From Synechococcus sp. BSA11S (lineage in GTDB: Bacteria > Cyanobacteriota > Cyanobacteriia > PCC-6307 > Cyanobiaceae), in contig NZ_VNWP01000013.1 of assembly GCF_014224355.1 (NCBI RefSeq), positions 1 through 64,000 of the forward strand: DNA of 64,000 nt, in the 5' to 3' direction. This document shows, piece by piece, positions 36,346 through 44,865 of this stretch. The notes beneath the pieces are model-generated. The model was not told where the DNA came from, made no database searches, and saw only the letters and a program-made list of their open reading frames with translations. Every line of letters begins with the position of its first letter. Within the stretch, counting starts at the first letter, position 1. The position numbers and the translations under genes are program-made.

Positions 36346-36825
36346 TCAGCGACCGCTCGATCCGAAGCCGAAGCCCGAACCGGATGGTCGCCCACCTCCG
36401 GATCCTCCCCCGGGCCCACCGGCTGAGGATCCAGGCCCGGCGGGGCCGTCCTTGGCCACGGGCCTGCTCACCTTCCGGCAGCTGCTGACCACCCGATCAG
36501 CGGCGGTGTCGACCCCATCGCGCCGGCTCAGGCTGTTGTCCGGCCCGGACACGGCGATCTGGACCACGCCCCAGAGGGCGTCCTTGCAGAAGCCCGAGAG
36601 CATGGGGTGATCCATCAGGTGATCCGCCAGATTGCGGGCCCGCTCGCAGGTGGGGGCGGTGTTCTCCCGGCCGCAGTCGAGGGTGGCCAATTGCACCTGG
36701 CGCAGCGTTTCGTTGCTCGGATAGAGGGCGAAGCTGTCGTCGGCCCGGGCTGGGCTCCAGCCCGGCCCGGGGGCAGCAAACAGAGCGGCACTCAGCAGCG
36801 TGACGGCAAGGCGTGATCGGGCCAT
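36346..36825 (-). CDS. Small secreted protein with Gly/Ser-rich tail, unknown function
   Basis: The roughly 159-residue product has a signal peptide (MARSRLAVTLLSAALFAAPG), a domain with four Cys (LDCGREN, PTCERA, GFCKDA, SSCRKV) and a Gly/Ser/Pro-rich C-terminal tail of about 40 residues. The phrase ETLRQVQLATLDCGRENTA suggests a compact disulfide-bonded domain. A longer frame starts at 36855; the ATG at 36825 places the signal peptide at the start. Confidence 0.75.
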   Translation of the reverse strand: MARSRLAVTLLSAALFAAPGPGWSPARADDSFALYPSNETLRQVQLATLDCGRENTAPTCERARNLADHLMDHPMLSGFCKDALWGVVQIAVSGPDNSLSRRDGVDTAADRVVSSCRKVSRPVAKDGPAGPGSSAGGPGGGSGGGRPSGSGFGFGSSGR

Positions 36826-36864
36826 CGAAGCGCTGCGCACAACAGCCTCCATCATGCCGACGCT

Positions 36865-38079
36865 TCAGACCGTCAGCCGAACCTGGGCCAGGCCCTGCCG
36901 CAGGGGAATCTGCCGCTGCCTCCAGGAACTCCCGATCCGCTCCCCCAGCCATGGAGCCAGCTGCACGAGGATGCTGCGCAGCAGGGGGGATCGACGCAGC
37001 AGCTGGGCCTGGCGTGCCTCCTGCTGCTGCAGCTCCTGGGCACGCCGGATCTCCGGGAATCGCTCAGCCTGGATGCGCTCCAGGCTGAGGTCGAGCGCCG
37101 CGAGATCACCGCGGATCAGCGGGGCCAGCAGGTGATTGGTGGCCACGAGCGCATCGCGCAGGGCCATGTTGATTCCCTGCGCCCGGATCGGGCTCATCGG
37201 GTGGGCGGCGTCGCCGAGCAACAGCAGACCCGGGCGCTGCCAGCGGGGGCAGCAGCCCACCTGGACCGAGAGTTTCAGCGGGGCGCTGATGGCCGGAGCC
37301 ACCCGGCGCAGGTGATCGGCCAGCCAGCCGGGCGCCATGGCCGCGAAGGCCTCGCCCCAGTCCTGAGGACTGCGCTCGATTCGCTCACCAGGGCTGAGCA
37401 CCCATCCCAGCTGGAGCTCACCCGGCAGGGCGCCATGGAAGACACTGCAGGCGCTGCCGTCCTCTCCCAGCAGCATGGTGAAGACGTTGTCGGCTTCAAA
37501 GCGGGGGTGGCTGGGAAGGCGGAACCAGAGCAGGTCGATCGGGCTGCTCTGGCTCTGCAGCTCCAGCCCCGCCCGCTGCCGCACCAGGGAGGAGCGGCCG
37601 TCGGCACCAACCACCAGGGAGGCTTCAAGCCGGCTGCCATCGCTGAGCACGACTCCGGTGATGCGCTCCCGGTCATGCATCAGGTCCACCACCGCGAGCC
37701 CCGGCTTCCACTGGAAGCCGGGGCTCGCCTGGCTGGCCCGCTCCACCAGGGCATCCAGCAGTGCTGGCTGGGAGACGAGTGTGCAGGGAGGTCCGTCCCC
37801 CAGGGGTTCCTCCACCCGGAACAGCTGTCGGCCATGCAGCTGGAACGACCAGCCGCTCAAGGACCGGTGGGGCAGGCGGGTCAGCAGGGGGCCGCAGCCC
37901 ATGGCCTCCAGGGCGGCCAGGCCAGAGGGCATCAGCCCCTCACCGCGAAACCGGCGCTGAGCATCCCGCGCCGCTTCCACCAGGGTCACCGGGACCCCCC
38001 GCTCAGCCAGCAGCATGGCCAGGGAGGCCCCGGCGGGGCCGGCACCGACGATCACCACGGCCGGGGCGGCTGGCGTCAT
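36865..38079 (-). CDS. FAD-dependent monooxygenase (UbiH/PHBH-like)
   Basis: The 404-residue protein has the FAD motif VVIVGAGPAGASLAMLLAERG, the middle DG motif in LVVGADGRSSLVRQRAG and the second FAD motif LLLGDAAHPMSPIRAQGINMAL. The group hydroxylates aromatic or prenylated ring compounds, or is a geranylgeranyl reductase relative; substrate is not decided. Its ATG at 38079 overlaps the phospholipase D gene end by 4 bp, so both are co-translated. Confidence 0.88.
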   Translation of the reverse strand: MTPAAPAVVIVGAGPAGASLAMLLAERGVPVTLVEAARDAQRRFRGEGLMPSGLAALEAMGCGPLLTRLPHRSLSGWSFQLHGRQLFRVEEPLGDGPPCTLVSQPALLDALVERASQASPGFQWKPGLAVVDLMHDRERITGVVLSDGSRLEASLVVGADGRSSLVRQRAGLELQSQSSPIDLLWFRLPSHPRFEADNVFTMLLGEDGSACSVFHGALPGELQLGWVLSPGERIERSPQDWGEAFAAMAPGWLADHLRRVAPAISAPLKLSVQVGCCPRWQRPGLLLLGDAAHPMSPIRAQGINMALRDALVATNHLLAPLIRGDLAALDLSLERIQAERFPEIRRAQELQQQEARQAQLLRRSPLLRSILVQLAPWLGERIGSSWRQRQIPLRQGLAQVRLTV

Positions 38080-39542
38080 GGCTGCTGGTTTGCGCTGGCC
38101 TGAGCCCGCGGCGTGCCTCGGCCGCAGGTTCGGTGGATGCGCTCCAGCTTCCGCTGCAGGCGGGCCGTGATTCCCAGTTCCGCTCCTTGCCACATCCGAT
38201 CCTGCTCCCGGGTGAAGTGCCCCGCCAGTTGGGATGACTCCACGATCAGCAGCGTTTCGTCATTGCCGTGGGCGGCGGAGGGGCTCCAGTTGAACGAGCC
38301 TGTGATTACCGTTCGCCCGTCGATCACGGCGAACTTGTGATGCAGCTTGTCGCCCCGTGCCAGGCGGGGTGTTCCCACCCCTTGGATCGGTTGCCTCCAG
38401 GGGTTGTTGTCCTGCTCCAGCTTGCAGAAGCGATCCGGCATCGAAAGCCCCAGCAGATCCAGAACTTCTGAAAAGCTACGGCTGGCGAAGCCTGGATCGG
38501 CCAGCACCCGCATCGCCACCCCCCGCTGCTGCAGCTCGGCCAGGCGGTTGGCCAGTTCCTGGGCCGAGAACACGAACAGGCTCAGATCGAGCCGTCTCCG
38601 GGCCGCCGCCAGGCGCTGATCGAGCAGGTCCAGGCCCTGGTTGGGATCCTTGCGGCGGTGAGGAGCGAACAGCACCTCGACCCGGGTGGGGCCCACCATC
38701 ACGGCCTGCACACCCCCCTGCTCCTTGGTGATGCCGAAGCGGCTGTCGGCCAGGCCGCCGGGCCCATCCCCCCACATCCGGCTGAATTCCTGGCTGAAGA
38801 GTGCGGCCAGCTCCTTGCTCTCGAAGCGCAGCAGATGGTTGACGTTGCCACGGGTGCGGGGAGCGCCAGGATCCCCGTGGATTCCCGAAGCGGTGAAGTT
38901 GGCGGAGCCGGTGAGCACCCAGCGCTGGTCCACCACCATGAATTTGTGGTGCATCAGGCCGCTGCCGGCGCTGCCATCGGCGGTGTCATCGATGATCGGA
39001 ACGCGGCCCTGCCGCAGGATGCGGAGGGCGTCGCCCCGATCGCGCTCACTGATGCTGAGACGACCGTCGCGGTCGGAATCAGCGAGTGCCAGCAACTGGC
39101 GGTAACGCCCGAGCTGGTGGGAGCTCAGGCCGGTGGGCACCTGGTCGCTGAAGGGAGTGCTGTAGGTGTTCTCCAGAACCACCTGGACCCGCACCCCTTG
39201 GCGTTGCCGTCGCACCAGAGCTTCGGCCACCCTTGGCAGGGAGAGTTCCTGAACGGCCACCTGGATGTCGCTCTCAGCCCGCTCGATCGTCTCGAGCAAG
39301 AGCTGCTCCAGGTCGTCGCCGTTGCGGCGTTCGCCGCTGATCGGACTGATGTAGTGGCGGTCGGCGCGATGGTTGAAGGCCACCTCCACCCCAGCCGGCA
39401 TGGGCAGATCCGCCGGAGCTGACCCCAGGATTCGGGCAGGGGCGGAACAGGCGCTCAGAGCGAGGCCGATCACTCCGGCCAGCAGAGCTGGCCAAGCGCT
39501 CACGCCATGGAGGGATCTGGAGGATGGCGGGGGACCCATCAA
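38076..39542 (-). CDS. Phospholipase D-like lipoprotein with EF-hand loop
   Basis: The 488-residue protein has a lipoprotein signal with lipobox LSAC (about residue 31), two HKD motifs, HHKFMVVD (about residue 196) and HHKFAVID (about residue 399), each followed by the GSANF/GSFNW turn, so it can form a full PLD active site. Between the N-terminal strands and the first HKD lies DSDRDGRLSISE (residues 155-166), a canonical 12-residue EF-hand loop. It should be a cell-envelope phosphodiesterase or transphosphatidylase, possibly regulated by calcium. Confidence 0.88.
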   Translation of the reverse strand: MMGPPPSSRSLHGVSAWPALLAGVIGLALSACSAPARILGSAPADLPMPAGVEVAFNHRADRHYISPISGERRNGDDLEQLLLETIERAESDIQVAVQELSLPRVAEALVRRQRQGVRVQVVLENTYSTPFSDQVPTGLSSHQLGRYRQLLALADSDRDGRLSISERDRGDALRILRQGRVPIIDDTADGSAGSGLMHHKFMVVDQRWVLTGSANFTASGIHGDPGAPRTRGNVNHLLRFESKELAALFSQEFSRMWGDGPGGLADSRFGITKEQGGVQAVMVGPTRVEVLFAPHRRKDPNQGLDLLDQRLAAARRRLDLSLFVFSAQELANRLAELQQRGVAMRVLADPGFASRSFSEVLDLLGLSMPDRFCKLEQDNNPWRQPIQGVGTPRLARGDKLHHKFAVIDGRTVITGSFNWSPSAAHGNDETLLIVESSQLAGHFTREQDRMWQGAELGITARLQRKLERIHRTCGRGTPRAQASANQQP

Positions 39543-39631
39543 CTGAGGCGCTGCTGCTCCCCAAGAATTCCCAGCCGCTCAGCTCTTGAATCCCTCAGGA
39601 CCCAGGCCACAGGAGCTGAGCCGGGTCGCTC

Positions 39632-39805
39632 TCAGTGGTGGCCAGGCATCTGGGCGGTCCGCAGCATCAGTACAAACCAGAGGGTGCTCACCAGCACCGC
39701 CATCCCCACGGCGGTGCCGATGCCCACTTTGACCATCAGCACGGGGACCAGGAAGGGCAGGGCGAGGCTGCCGGCCAGAGGGGTGAAGGCGACGAGGGTT
39801 CGCAT
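39632..39805 (-). CDS. Small two-helix membrane protein, unknown function
   Basis: The 57-residue product has two hydrophobic helices (LVAFTPLAGSLALPFLVPVL and AVGMAVLVSTLWFVLML) and a short tail RTAQMPGHH. The ATG at 39805 shares one base with the stop of the DUF4912 gene, so translation is coupled; the GTG at 39814 would overlap by ten. No family is recognised. Confidence 0.7.
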   Translation of the reverse strand: MRTLVAFTPLAGSLALPFLVPVLMVKVGIGTAVGMAVLVSTLWFVLMLRTAQMPGHH

Positions 39806-40941
39806 CAGAACCACTCGGCCACGGCCTGGCTGGAGGGATTGCTGTTGTCTTCAGGGGTGGTGCGCTCGAAGCTCAGGGTGATGTTGCGCTTCTGCTCACC
39901 ATCGGCTGCCACCGCCTGGATGGGATAAAGCTGCTTGCCATCGCGGAAGGGCACCTGCACCCGGAAGGTGCCATCGGAGGAGAGGGGAACTTCCTCATCG
40001 CCGATCGTGAGCTTGGCGGCCGGATCAGTGGCGCCGTAGACAATCAGCTCAGCATCGGCCACGAGCCAGAAGGAGCGCTGACGGGGCGCGACGCCACCGA
40101 TGCCCGATTCGTTGCGGCCGCTGGCCCAGAGGCCGACACCTGAATCATGCAGACCTCGCAGGCCGGCACTGGTCGAGGAGTCCTCGAGTTCGTGAAAAGC
40201 CTCGGAACCCCGTCCGAAATGCTTCCAGCGCACCGTGGCGGTCTGGTAGAGGCGCTCGTGCAGGCCGCTGTCGGCCACGGCTGCTTGGGGGCTGCCTGGG
40301 GGATTGCTGGCCAGAGCGGTGTCGCTGGGGGCCGCTTCAAGCGAGAAAGGGACGAACTGATCGAGAATCTGCTCGCTTGGATGGAGAGCCGGCACCCGCG
40401 CCACGGAGGAGAAGCCCAGGGACAGCCAGCCGCCACCGTGCTTCCTGTAGCCCAGTTCCACGCGGTAATCACGATCGCTCAGGGGTACCGGCAAGTACCA
40501 CTCGGTGGCATGGCTGTCGACGGGGACTTCCTGGAGGGTGTGGGGGTGAGAGTCGCCCTGGGGCAGCCCGGTCACATCGGCGACCCGCAGGCAGAGCTGG
40601 CCGGCGCCGGCCTCCTGGGCCTTGCTGCGCTCAGCCTCAGCGATCTCCCAGAACACATAGGCCCACTGGGGATCGCGAGGAAGGAACACGACCCTGGTCT
40701 CAGCGTCGGGGCGGGGAGCTGGCGTGAAGCCTGCCTCCATGGCCGAGAGGCTCTCAGAGGCCTGAGCCGTTGCCTTTGAGGGCTTGAGGGCGGAGGGATC
40801 CCCTTCGCCGTGAACGCTGCTGATCTCGTTGAGAAGCTCGTCCTTCGACTTGCGGCTGTACAGACTCACGCCGAGGTCACTGGCGATCTGGCGCAACTGA
40901 CGCAGGGTCATGCGGGCCAAGGACGAGAGAGCCTGAGTCAC
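39805..40941 (-). CDS. DUF4912 family protein with Rho-N-like start
   Basis: The 378-residue protein begins with a SAP/Rho N-terminal-like helix pair (MTLRQLRQIASDLGVSLYSR, then KDELLNEI), followed by a low-complexity linker and a DUF4912 region with PRDPQWAYVFWEIAEAE, YRVELGYRK and a second repeat near the end (ELIVYGATDPAAKLTIGDEE). It is probably a soluble regulator or scaffold; function is unknown. It is coupled to a tiny membrane protein gene downstream. Confidence 0.85.
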   Translation of the reverse strand: MTQALSSLARMTLRQLRQIASDLGVSLYSRKSKDELLNEISSVHGEGDPSALKPSKATAQASESLSAMEAGFTPAPRPDAETRVVFLPRDPQWAYVFWEIAEAERSKAQEAGAGQLCLRVADVTGLPQGDSHPHTLQEVPVDSHATEWYLPVPLSDRDYRVELGYRKHGGGWLSLGFSSVARVPALHPSEQILDQFVPFSLEAAPSDTALASNPPGSPQAAVADSGLHERLYQTATVRWKHFGRGSEAFHELEDSSTSAGLRGLHDSGVGLWASGRNESGIGGVAPRQRSFWLVADAELIVYGATDPAAKLTIGDEEVPLSSDGTFRVQVPFRDGKQLYPIQAVAADGEQKRNITLSFERTTPEDNSNPSSQAVAEWF

Positions 40942-41050
40942 CGTTTCTCCGGATTTCGTTTGGGATCAGTTTGGGGTCAAATGCCCCGATCTCGCTGACC
41001 CTGCCTCCCTTCGTCAGCAACACCTGACTGGCAGTTTGCTGGCTGCCCAT

Positions 41051-41077
41051 CAAAAAACGGCGGTGTGAGCCGCCGTT
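41051..41077 (-). terminator. Terminator after cpcG
   Basis: On the minus strand an 8-bp perfect stem (AACGGCGG at 41070-41077 with CCGCCGTT at 41056-41063) with a 6-nt loop is followed by a run of T. It lies 37 bp after the cpcG stop. Confidence 0.88.
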
Positions 41078-41113
41078 CTGCAGGGGTATCGGAGGGTCGA
41101 TGGAGCGGTTGGC

Positions 41114-41875
41114 TCAGCGGCCGACGCTGCGGTAGGGGACCTTGGAGAGGTAATCCATGCCGGTGCTGCCTGACGGTGCGACTCCGGTGCGCATGGCAGG
41201 CAGAGAGCGCACCCAGGGAAGGTAGTCCTCGGGGAAGCCACCGCGACGCTGACGTGCTCTCGTGGGCAGAGACTTGACGGTACCGGTGTAAACAATCTGG
41301 GGGAATCCCAGGATGCTTCGGTAGTAGGCCTCGTAGCGCGGCGAGGTGATGTTGAAGGGAGTTTCGCCCACTTCACGGGATCCCACCACCCGGTTACGGT
41401 GGTACGGCACGGTGTCGTAGCCAAAGTTCTCGAGATACTCGTCGCTGTCGAGGATCTGATCAACGGCGCCGGCCACGCCCTTGGTCATGATCACCGCAGC
41501 CCAGGCGATCTCCTCGGCTTTTCCGTACACCTGGCGGCCCAGCAGTTTCTCCACAAGGTGGCGGACCACCCGGTAGTTGCTGTTCAGATTGTAGAAACTG
41601 CGGGTGAAAGTATCCGAGAGGCACAGGGCCCGGATGAAATCACGCACGCTGATCTGGCCATTGCGCAGCTGCGACTCCAGATTCTTGTCGCGGTCGACCT
41701 TGAAGGCGTGAAAGAAGATCTGACGGTAGGCCGACTCAATCACCGTATTAAGGGCGTTGGAGTCCAAGGCCTTGTCAAGGGTGCCGCCTTTCGGATCCTC
41801 GTCGGAGCCCACGCGAAACGCCTTGACTCGAGAGTTCTGGCTGGTGGGTGCGTACTTCAGAAGCGGGATCGCCAC
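41114..41875 (-). CDS. cpcG: Phycobilisome rod-core linker polypeptide CpcG
   Basis: The 253-residue protein starts MAIPLLKYAPTSQNSRV, the conserved CpcG opening, and carries a Pfam PBS linker domain (about residues 35-165, with VIESAYRQIFFHAFKVDRD and NGQISVRDFIRALCLSDTF). It joins phycocyanin rods to the allophycocyanin core. The start is GTG at 41875. It is the last gene of a bilin lyase-cpcG pair 116 bp apart and has a strong terminator. Its C-terminal tail is basic, with no membrane helix, so it is CpcG1-type rather than CpcL. Confidence 0.95.
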   Translation of the reverse strand: MAIPLLKYAPTSQNSRVKAFRVGSDEDPKGGTLDKALDSNALNTVIESAYRQIFFHAFKVDRDKNLESQLRNGQISVRDFIRALCLSDTFTRSFYNLNSNYRVVRHLVEKLLGRQVYGKAEEIAWAAVIMTKGVAGAVDQILDSDEYLENFGYDTVPYHRNRVVGSREVGETPFNITSPRYEAYYRSILGFPQIVYTGTVKSLPTRARQRRGGFPEDYLPWVRSLPAMRTGVAPSGSTGMDYLSKVPYRSVGR

Positions 41876-41991
41876 GCGAACATCGTCATCCGTCGCTGTG
41901 GATCGTAGAAGTCAGCCCCGATCGAACCCCGCCAGGGGCGGCAGGGCTCACAGTCCGTAACGTTTGCGGCCACCGGCGCCGGCGTGGCGCT

Positions 41992-42591
41992 CTACCAGCC
42001 GAAGGCGGAGACCAGGGGGCCGCGGCTGGCCTCAGCACGGCCATCTCCGGTTGTGCTGACCTCCAGGCAGCGGCTCTCCATGCAGAAGGAGGCCGTGTTG
42101 GAGATCCCCTCCACCGTGCTGGTGCGCAGGCGCAGATTTGGGTTGATAAACCAGAAGCGCTCCAGGCTGCTCATCGTTTCGTAACCCGTGGTGAGGAGCA
42201 GGCCATCCCGGTCATCCATACGGAAGTGGCCCGCCACCGGAGCCGTCTCCGCGTAGCCGCGGTCGCGCAACAGCAATCCCACGCGCCCTGAGGTGTCGGT
42301 GGGGATCAGGCCGAACACCGACTCTCCCTGGTGCCCTTCACCGGCCTTGTCCCAGGCCATCGAACCGCTCCAGCGCACCTGGCAGCCCCCCACCAGGCCC
42401 GCGGCGTCCTGGCCGTGCAGTTCGGCGATCGCCTTGAGGCGCGGGTCGCTGGCCTCCACCTCCGTGACCTCGATCAGAGACCCGCCGGCCTCGGCGCGCC
42501 TGTGCAGCAGGTGGTGGCTGGTGCGCTGGGAGCGCCAGCGTCCGCAGCTGAGCCGGAAGAAACTGAGGGCATCTGAGATCGGAACGCTCAC
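41992..42591 (-). CDS. Phycobiliprotein bilin lyase, CpcS/CpeS type
   Basis: The 199-residue product has the CpcS/CpeS lipocalin-like pattern: FFRLSCGRWRSQRTSHHLLHRRAE at the start (the FF-S-G-W-SQRT-HH motif), a central barrel, and ERFWFINPNLRLRTSTVEG with FCMESR near the end. These lyases attach phycocyanobilin or phycoerythrobilin to cysteines of phycobiliproteins. Which site it serves cannot be read from sequence alone. It lies upstream of cpcG on the same strand. Confidence 0.9.
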   Translation of the reverse strand: MSVPISDALSFFRLSCGRWRSQRTSHHLLHRRAEAGGSLIEVTEVEASDPRLKAIAELHGQDAAGLVGGCQVRWSGSMAWDKAGEGHQGESVFGLIPTDTSGRVGLLLRDRGYAETAPVAGHFRMDDRDGLLLTTGYETMSSLERFWFINPNLRLRTSTVEGISNTASFCMESRCLEVSTTGDGRAEASRGPLVSAFGW

Positions 42592-42646
42592 GGGGGCAGC
42601 ACGGCTGTAGCGATGATCGCAACTCCCTCACCCCAGCCGTTGCCCG

Positions 42647-43546
42647 GTGGCCACAACTGGAGTCGTGGCGGCCCTGGCCGCAGCCCTCTGCTGGGCGCTC
42701 TCCAGCAGCCTCTGGCGGCGGTTGCCCACCTCCTTGAGCGCCGCCCAGCTCAACCTGGTCAAGAACCTGCTCGCGGTGGGTCTGCAGTTGCCGGTTCTGC
42801 TTCTGGGGGGCTGGCTGGTCTCCCCCCTGGCGCTGATGCTGCTTCTTGCCAGCGGCGTGGTCGGCATCGCCCTGGGGGACAGCCTCTACTTTGCGGCCCT
42901 GCGCCGGCTGGGGACGCGCCGCACCCTCACCCTCGAGGCGGGTGGTCCGGCGCTGTCGCTGCTGGGCGGAGCCCTGTTTCTGGCCGAGTGGCCCCGCTGG
43001 CCCCAGGGGCTTGGGGTGGCCCTGATCTGCCTCTCGGTGGCGCTGGTGGCCCGTCAGCCGTCCCCGGCAGGGGGATCGGCCGGGCTGCCCCTGCCCCGGG
43101 AGGGCCAGCGCCTTGGGCTGATGCTGGCCCTGGCCGCGTTGGTCTGCGGCAGTGCCGGTGCTCTGCTCTCGCGAGCGGCTCTGCGGGACTCGGCGTTGCC
43201 ACCGCTGCAGTCGGCCACCCTGCGCCTGGCGGCCGCGGCTGTCGTGATGCTGCCTTTGCTGTGGCGGCTGCCTCCCCCTGGCCTGCGTCCGCGCCCCCTG
43301 CGGCGGCGCTGGCCCCTGGTGCTGCTGGCCACCCTGCTGGGTACGAGCGGCGGCATCGTGCTGCAGCAGACCGCCCTGCAGCACCTTCCTGCCGGACTGG
43401 CCGTGGCCCTGCTGGCCACCGCCCCGGTGCTGGCCCTGCCGCTGGCGGGGCTGGAGGGGGACCGGCCGGGCTTCGGCGGGGTGGTGGCGGCGCTGCTGGC
43501 CCTGGCTGGGGGCAGCCTGGGGGGGGGGCTTGGCTGGAGAGGCTGA
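42647..43546 (+). CDS. EamA/DMT superfamily transporter
   Basis: The 299-residue protein has ten hydrophobic helices in two EamA repeats (LAAALCWALSSSLWRRL opening, GVVGIALGDSLYFAALRRLG, second repeat from LAALVCGSAGALLSRAAL). It is a metabolite exporter of unknown substrate. The start is GTG at 42647. The last 20 codons contain a ten-G tract, and the 3' part overlaps a long antisense frame of the convergent gene. Confidence 0.85.
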   Translation: MATTGVVAALAAALCWALSSSLWRRLPTSLSAAQLNLVKNLLAVGLQLPVLLLGGWLVSPLALMLLLASGVVGIALGDSLYFAALRRLGTRRTLTLEAGGPALSLLGGALFLAEWPRWPQGLGVALICLSVALVARQPSPAGGSAGLPLPREGQRLGLMLALAALVCGSAGALLSRAALRDSALPPLQSATLRLAAAAVVMLPLLWRLPPPGLRPRPLRRRWPLVLLATLLGTSGGIVLQQTALQHLPAGLAVALLATAPVLALPLAGLEGDRPGFGGVVAALLALAGGSLGGGLGWRG

Positions 43547-43901
43547 GCCGGGCCCTGGCCTCCGCCTCGGCCCAGGCGATCAGGGCATGGATCTCGAGGG
43601 CGAGAAGCTCGCAGCCCCGCTGGGCCGCCAGCTCCTGCAACTGGCCGGCCCCACGTTCCAGCTGGGTGAGGAACACCTGCTGAAATTCCGGATCGGGTGC
43701 CAGGGAACTGTGCCGGGCGCTCCAGGCGGCCAGAGCTGAGCTGGACGGCAGGGGCCCCGTGCGGCTGCCGGCCACCTGCTGGAGGGTGCGCAGGCAGTGG
43801 GCTAGCAGGCGCAGGTGGTGGCGTTCCAGGCTGGGGAGAAGGGTGGCTTCGAGGGCGGCCAGGTCGCTGGCATCCAGCGGACCGGTCTCGGCCTCAGCCA
43901 T
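42927..43901 (-). CDS. Helical protein with long antisense C-terminal extension
   Basis: The first 115 codons (43901 to about 43557) look like a real helical protein: SDLAALEATLLPSLERHHLR, LLAHCLRTLQQVAGS and ALEIHALIAWAEAEARARL. After that the frame continues 209 codons through a C10 tract and antisense to the EamA gene, giving a Pro/Ala/Gly-rich sequence with no domain. The N-terminus overlaps the end of sufR by 8 bp. I believe the N-terminal part; the true end is uncertain because all three antisense frames are open there. Confidence 0.45.
   Translation of the reverse strand: MAEAETGPLDASDLAALEATLLPSLERHHLRLLAHCLRTLQQVAGSRTGPLPSSSALAAWSARHSSLAPDPEFQQVFLTQLERGAGQLQELAAQRGCELLALEIHALIAWAEAEARARLSLSSQAPPPGCPQPGPAAPPPPRRSPAGPPPAPPAAGPAPGRWPAGPRPVRQEGAAGRSAAARCRRSYPAGWPAAPGASAAAGGADAGQGEAAATAKAASRQPRPPGAGWPTAAVATPSPAEPLARAEHRHCRRPTRPGPASAQGAGPPGAGAARPIPLPGTADGPPAPPRGRSGPPQAPGASGATRPETGLRPAATAPDHPPRG
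43519..43528. repeat. 10-G homopolymer tract shared by two convergent frames
   Basis: Ten consecutive G on the plus strand lie 18 bp before the stop of the EamA gene and just after the plausible end of the convergent helical protein. A length change would alter both C-termini at once. Confidence 0.85.
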
Positions 43902-44562
43902 CGTGGGAGCTCAGGGGAGCACCCTCCAGGCGAGGGGTGATGCGGAATCCGCAGGAGTGGCCGGCTTCGAGCCGCCAGTGCACCCGCTCGACGCTGCAGT
44001 CGGGGAAGGTGTGGCGCATCTGTTGGAGCTCCTGGTCACAGAGCACTGGGAACTGTTCGGCCAAGCGGGAGACGGAACAGTGAAATTCGCTCATGCACCA
44101 GGAGAGCCCATCGGACTCCGGGTGACAGTCGCTGACGTAGCCCTCGCGGCAGCGGAGCTTCACCAACCGCTCCAAGCGCTCCAGCAGGGAGCCGCTGCCG
44201 ATCTGACGCCGGTAATCGTGGGCTTTGGCGATGGCCTGCTGGCGCAGGAGGGTCTGAACGGTGTCGGCCGGGAGGCTGTCGGCCATGGAGGTGAGCAGTC
44301 CGAGGGCGAAATGCTCGCTGCCGTTGGGAAACTGGTCGTGCCCTTCGGCCGTCAGGTGCCAGTGGTTGCTGGGTCGGCCTGGCCCTTCGCTGCTGGGACT
44401 GCTGGCCACAAGGCCATCATCTTCAAGGCTGCGAAGGTGGCGGCGCATGATCTGGACGGACACACCGAGCAGCTCAGCCAGCTGAGCGGCTGTGGCCTCG
44501 CCCTGGCGCAGAAGAAGGGCGAGTGCTGCTTCTCGGGTTGGGGCCTGGGTGGAAGCGCTCAT
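43894..44562 (-). CDS. sufR: Iron-sulfur cluster biogenesis repressor SufR
   Basis: The 222-residue protein has a DeoR-type winged helix at the start (AALALLLRQGEATAAQLAELL, VSVQIMRRHLRSLEDDGLV) and a cysteine-rich C-terminal half (LRCREGYVSDC, SWCMSEFHC, PVLCDQE, FPDCSVE) suited to bind an iron-sulfur cluster, as in cyanobacterial SufR. It represses the sufBCDS operon when clusters are sufficient. It is divergent from ftrC-suf, and the shared 303-bp region holds a fitting inverted repeat. ATG 44562; an open frame to 44604 is less likely. Confidence 0.93.
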   Translation of the reverse strand: MSASTQAPTREAALALLLRQGEATAAQLAELLGVSVQIMRRHLRSLEDDGLVASSPSSEGPGRPSNHWHLTAEGHDQFPNGSEHFALGLLTSMADSLPADTVQTLLRQQAIAKAHDYRRQIGSGSLLERLERLVKLRCREGYVSDCHPESDGLSWCMSEFHCSVSRLAEQFPVLCDQELQQMRHTFPDCSVERVHWRLEAGHSCGFRITPRLEGAPLSSHDG

Positions 44563-44695
44563 CGGACACTCAGCCCGGTTCGTCCGGTCGCGAACCTTCT
44601 CCACACCTTGCCACGCTCCTCCGGGTGTTGGGGTTGAGGCCGTTCACAATGGCCTCAGACCCATCCCCAGCTCCGTTGTCCTAGGGTTGTCGGTA

Positions 44696-44715
44696 ACGAA
44701 ACCATTGAGTTTCGT
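44696..44715. promoter_or_regulatory. Candidate SufR operator
   Basis: A perfect inverted repeat ACGAAAC-N6-GTTTCGT lies in the 303-bp divergent region between sufR and ftrC-sufB. Its core AAC-N6-GTT has the same geometry as the CAAC-N6-GTTG sites described for SufR in Synechocystis. It is 134 bp from the sufR start and 151 bp from the ftrC start. The rest of the region shows no other clear repeat. Confidence 0.6.
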
Positions 44716-44865
44716 AATTCAGTGGCACGGCCTGTTCGGTCATTGATCTCCACCCGGCACCCCGTCAGCGCCCCGCCGCTCTTCCGCCGCTGGGTTCCGT
44801 CGGCTCCTTGCCGCCGCCCGCGGGACACGTCCACGCCTCGGTGACTCCCTCGTTTTTCTGAATTC

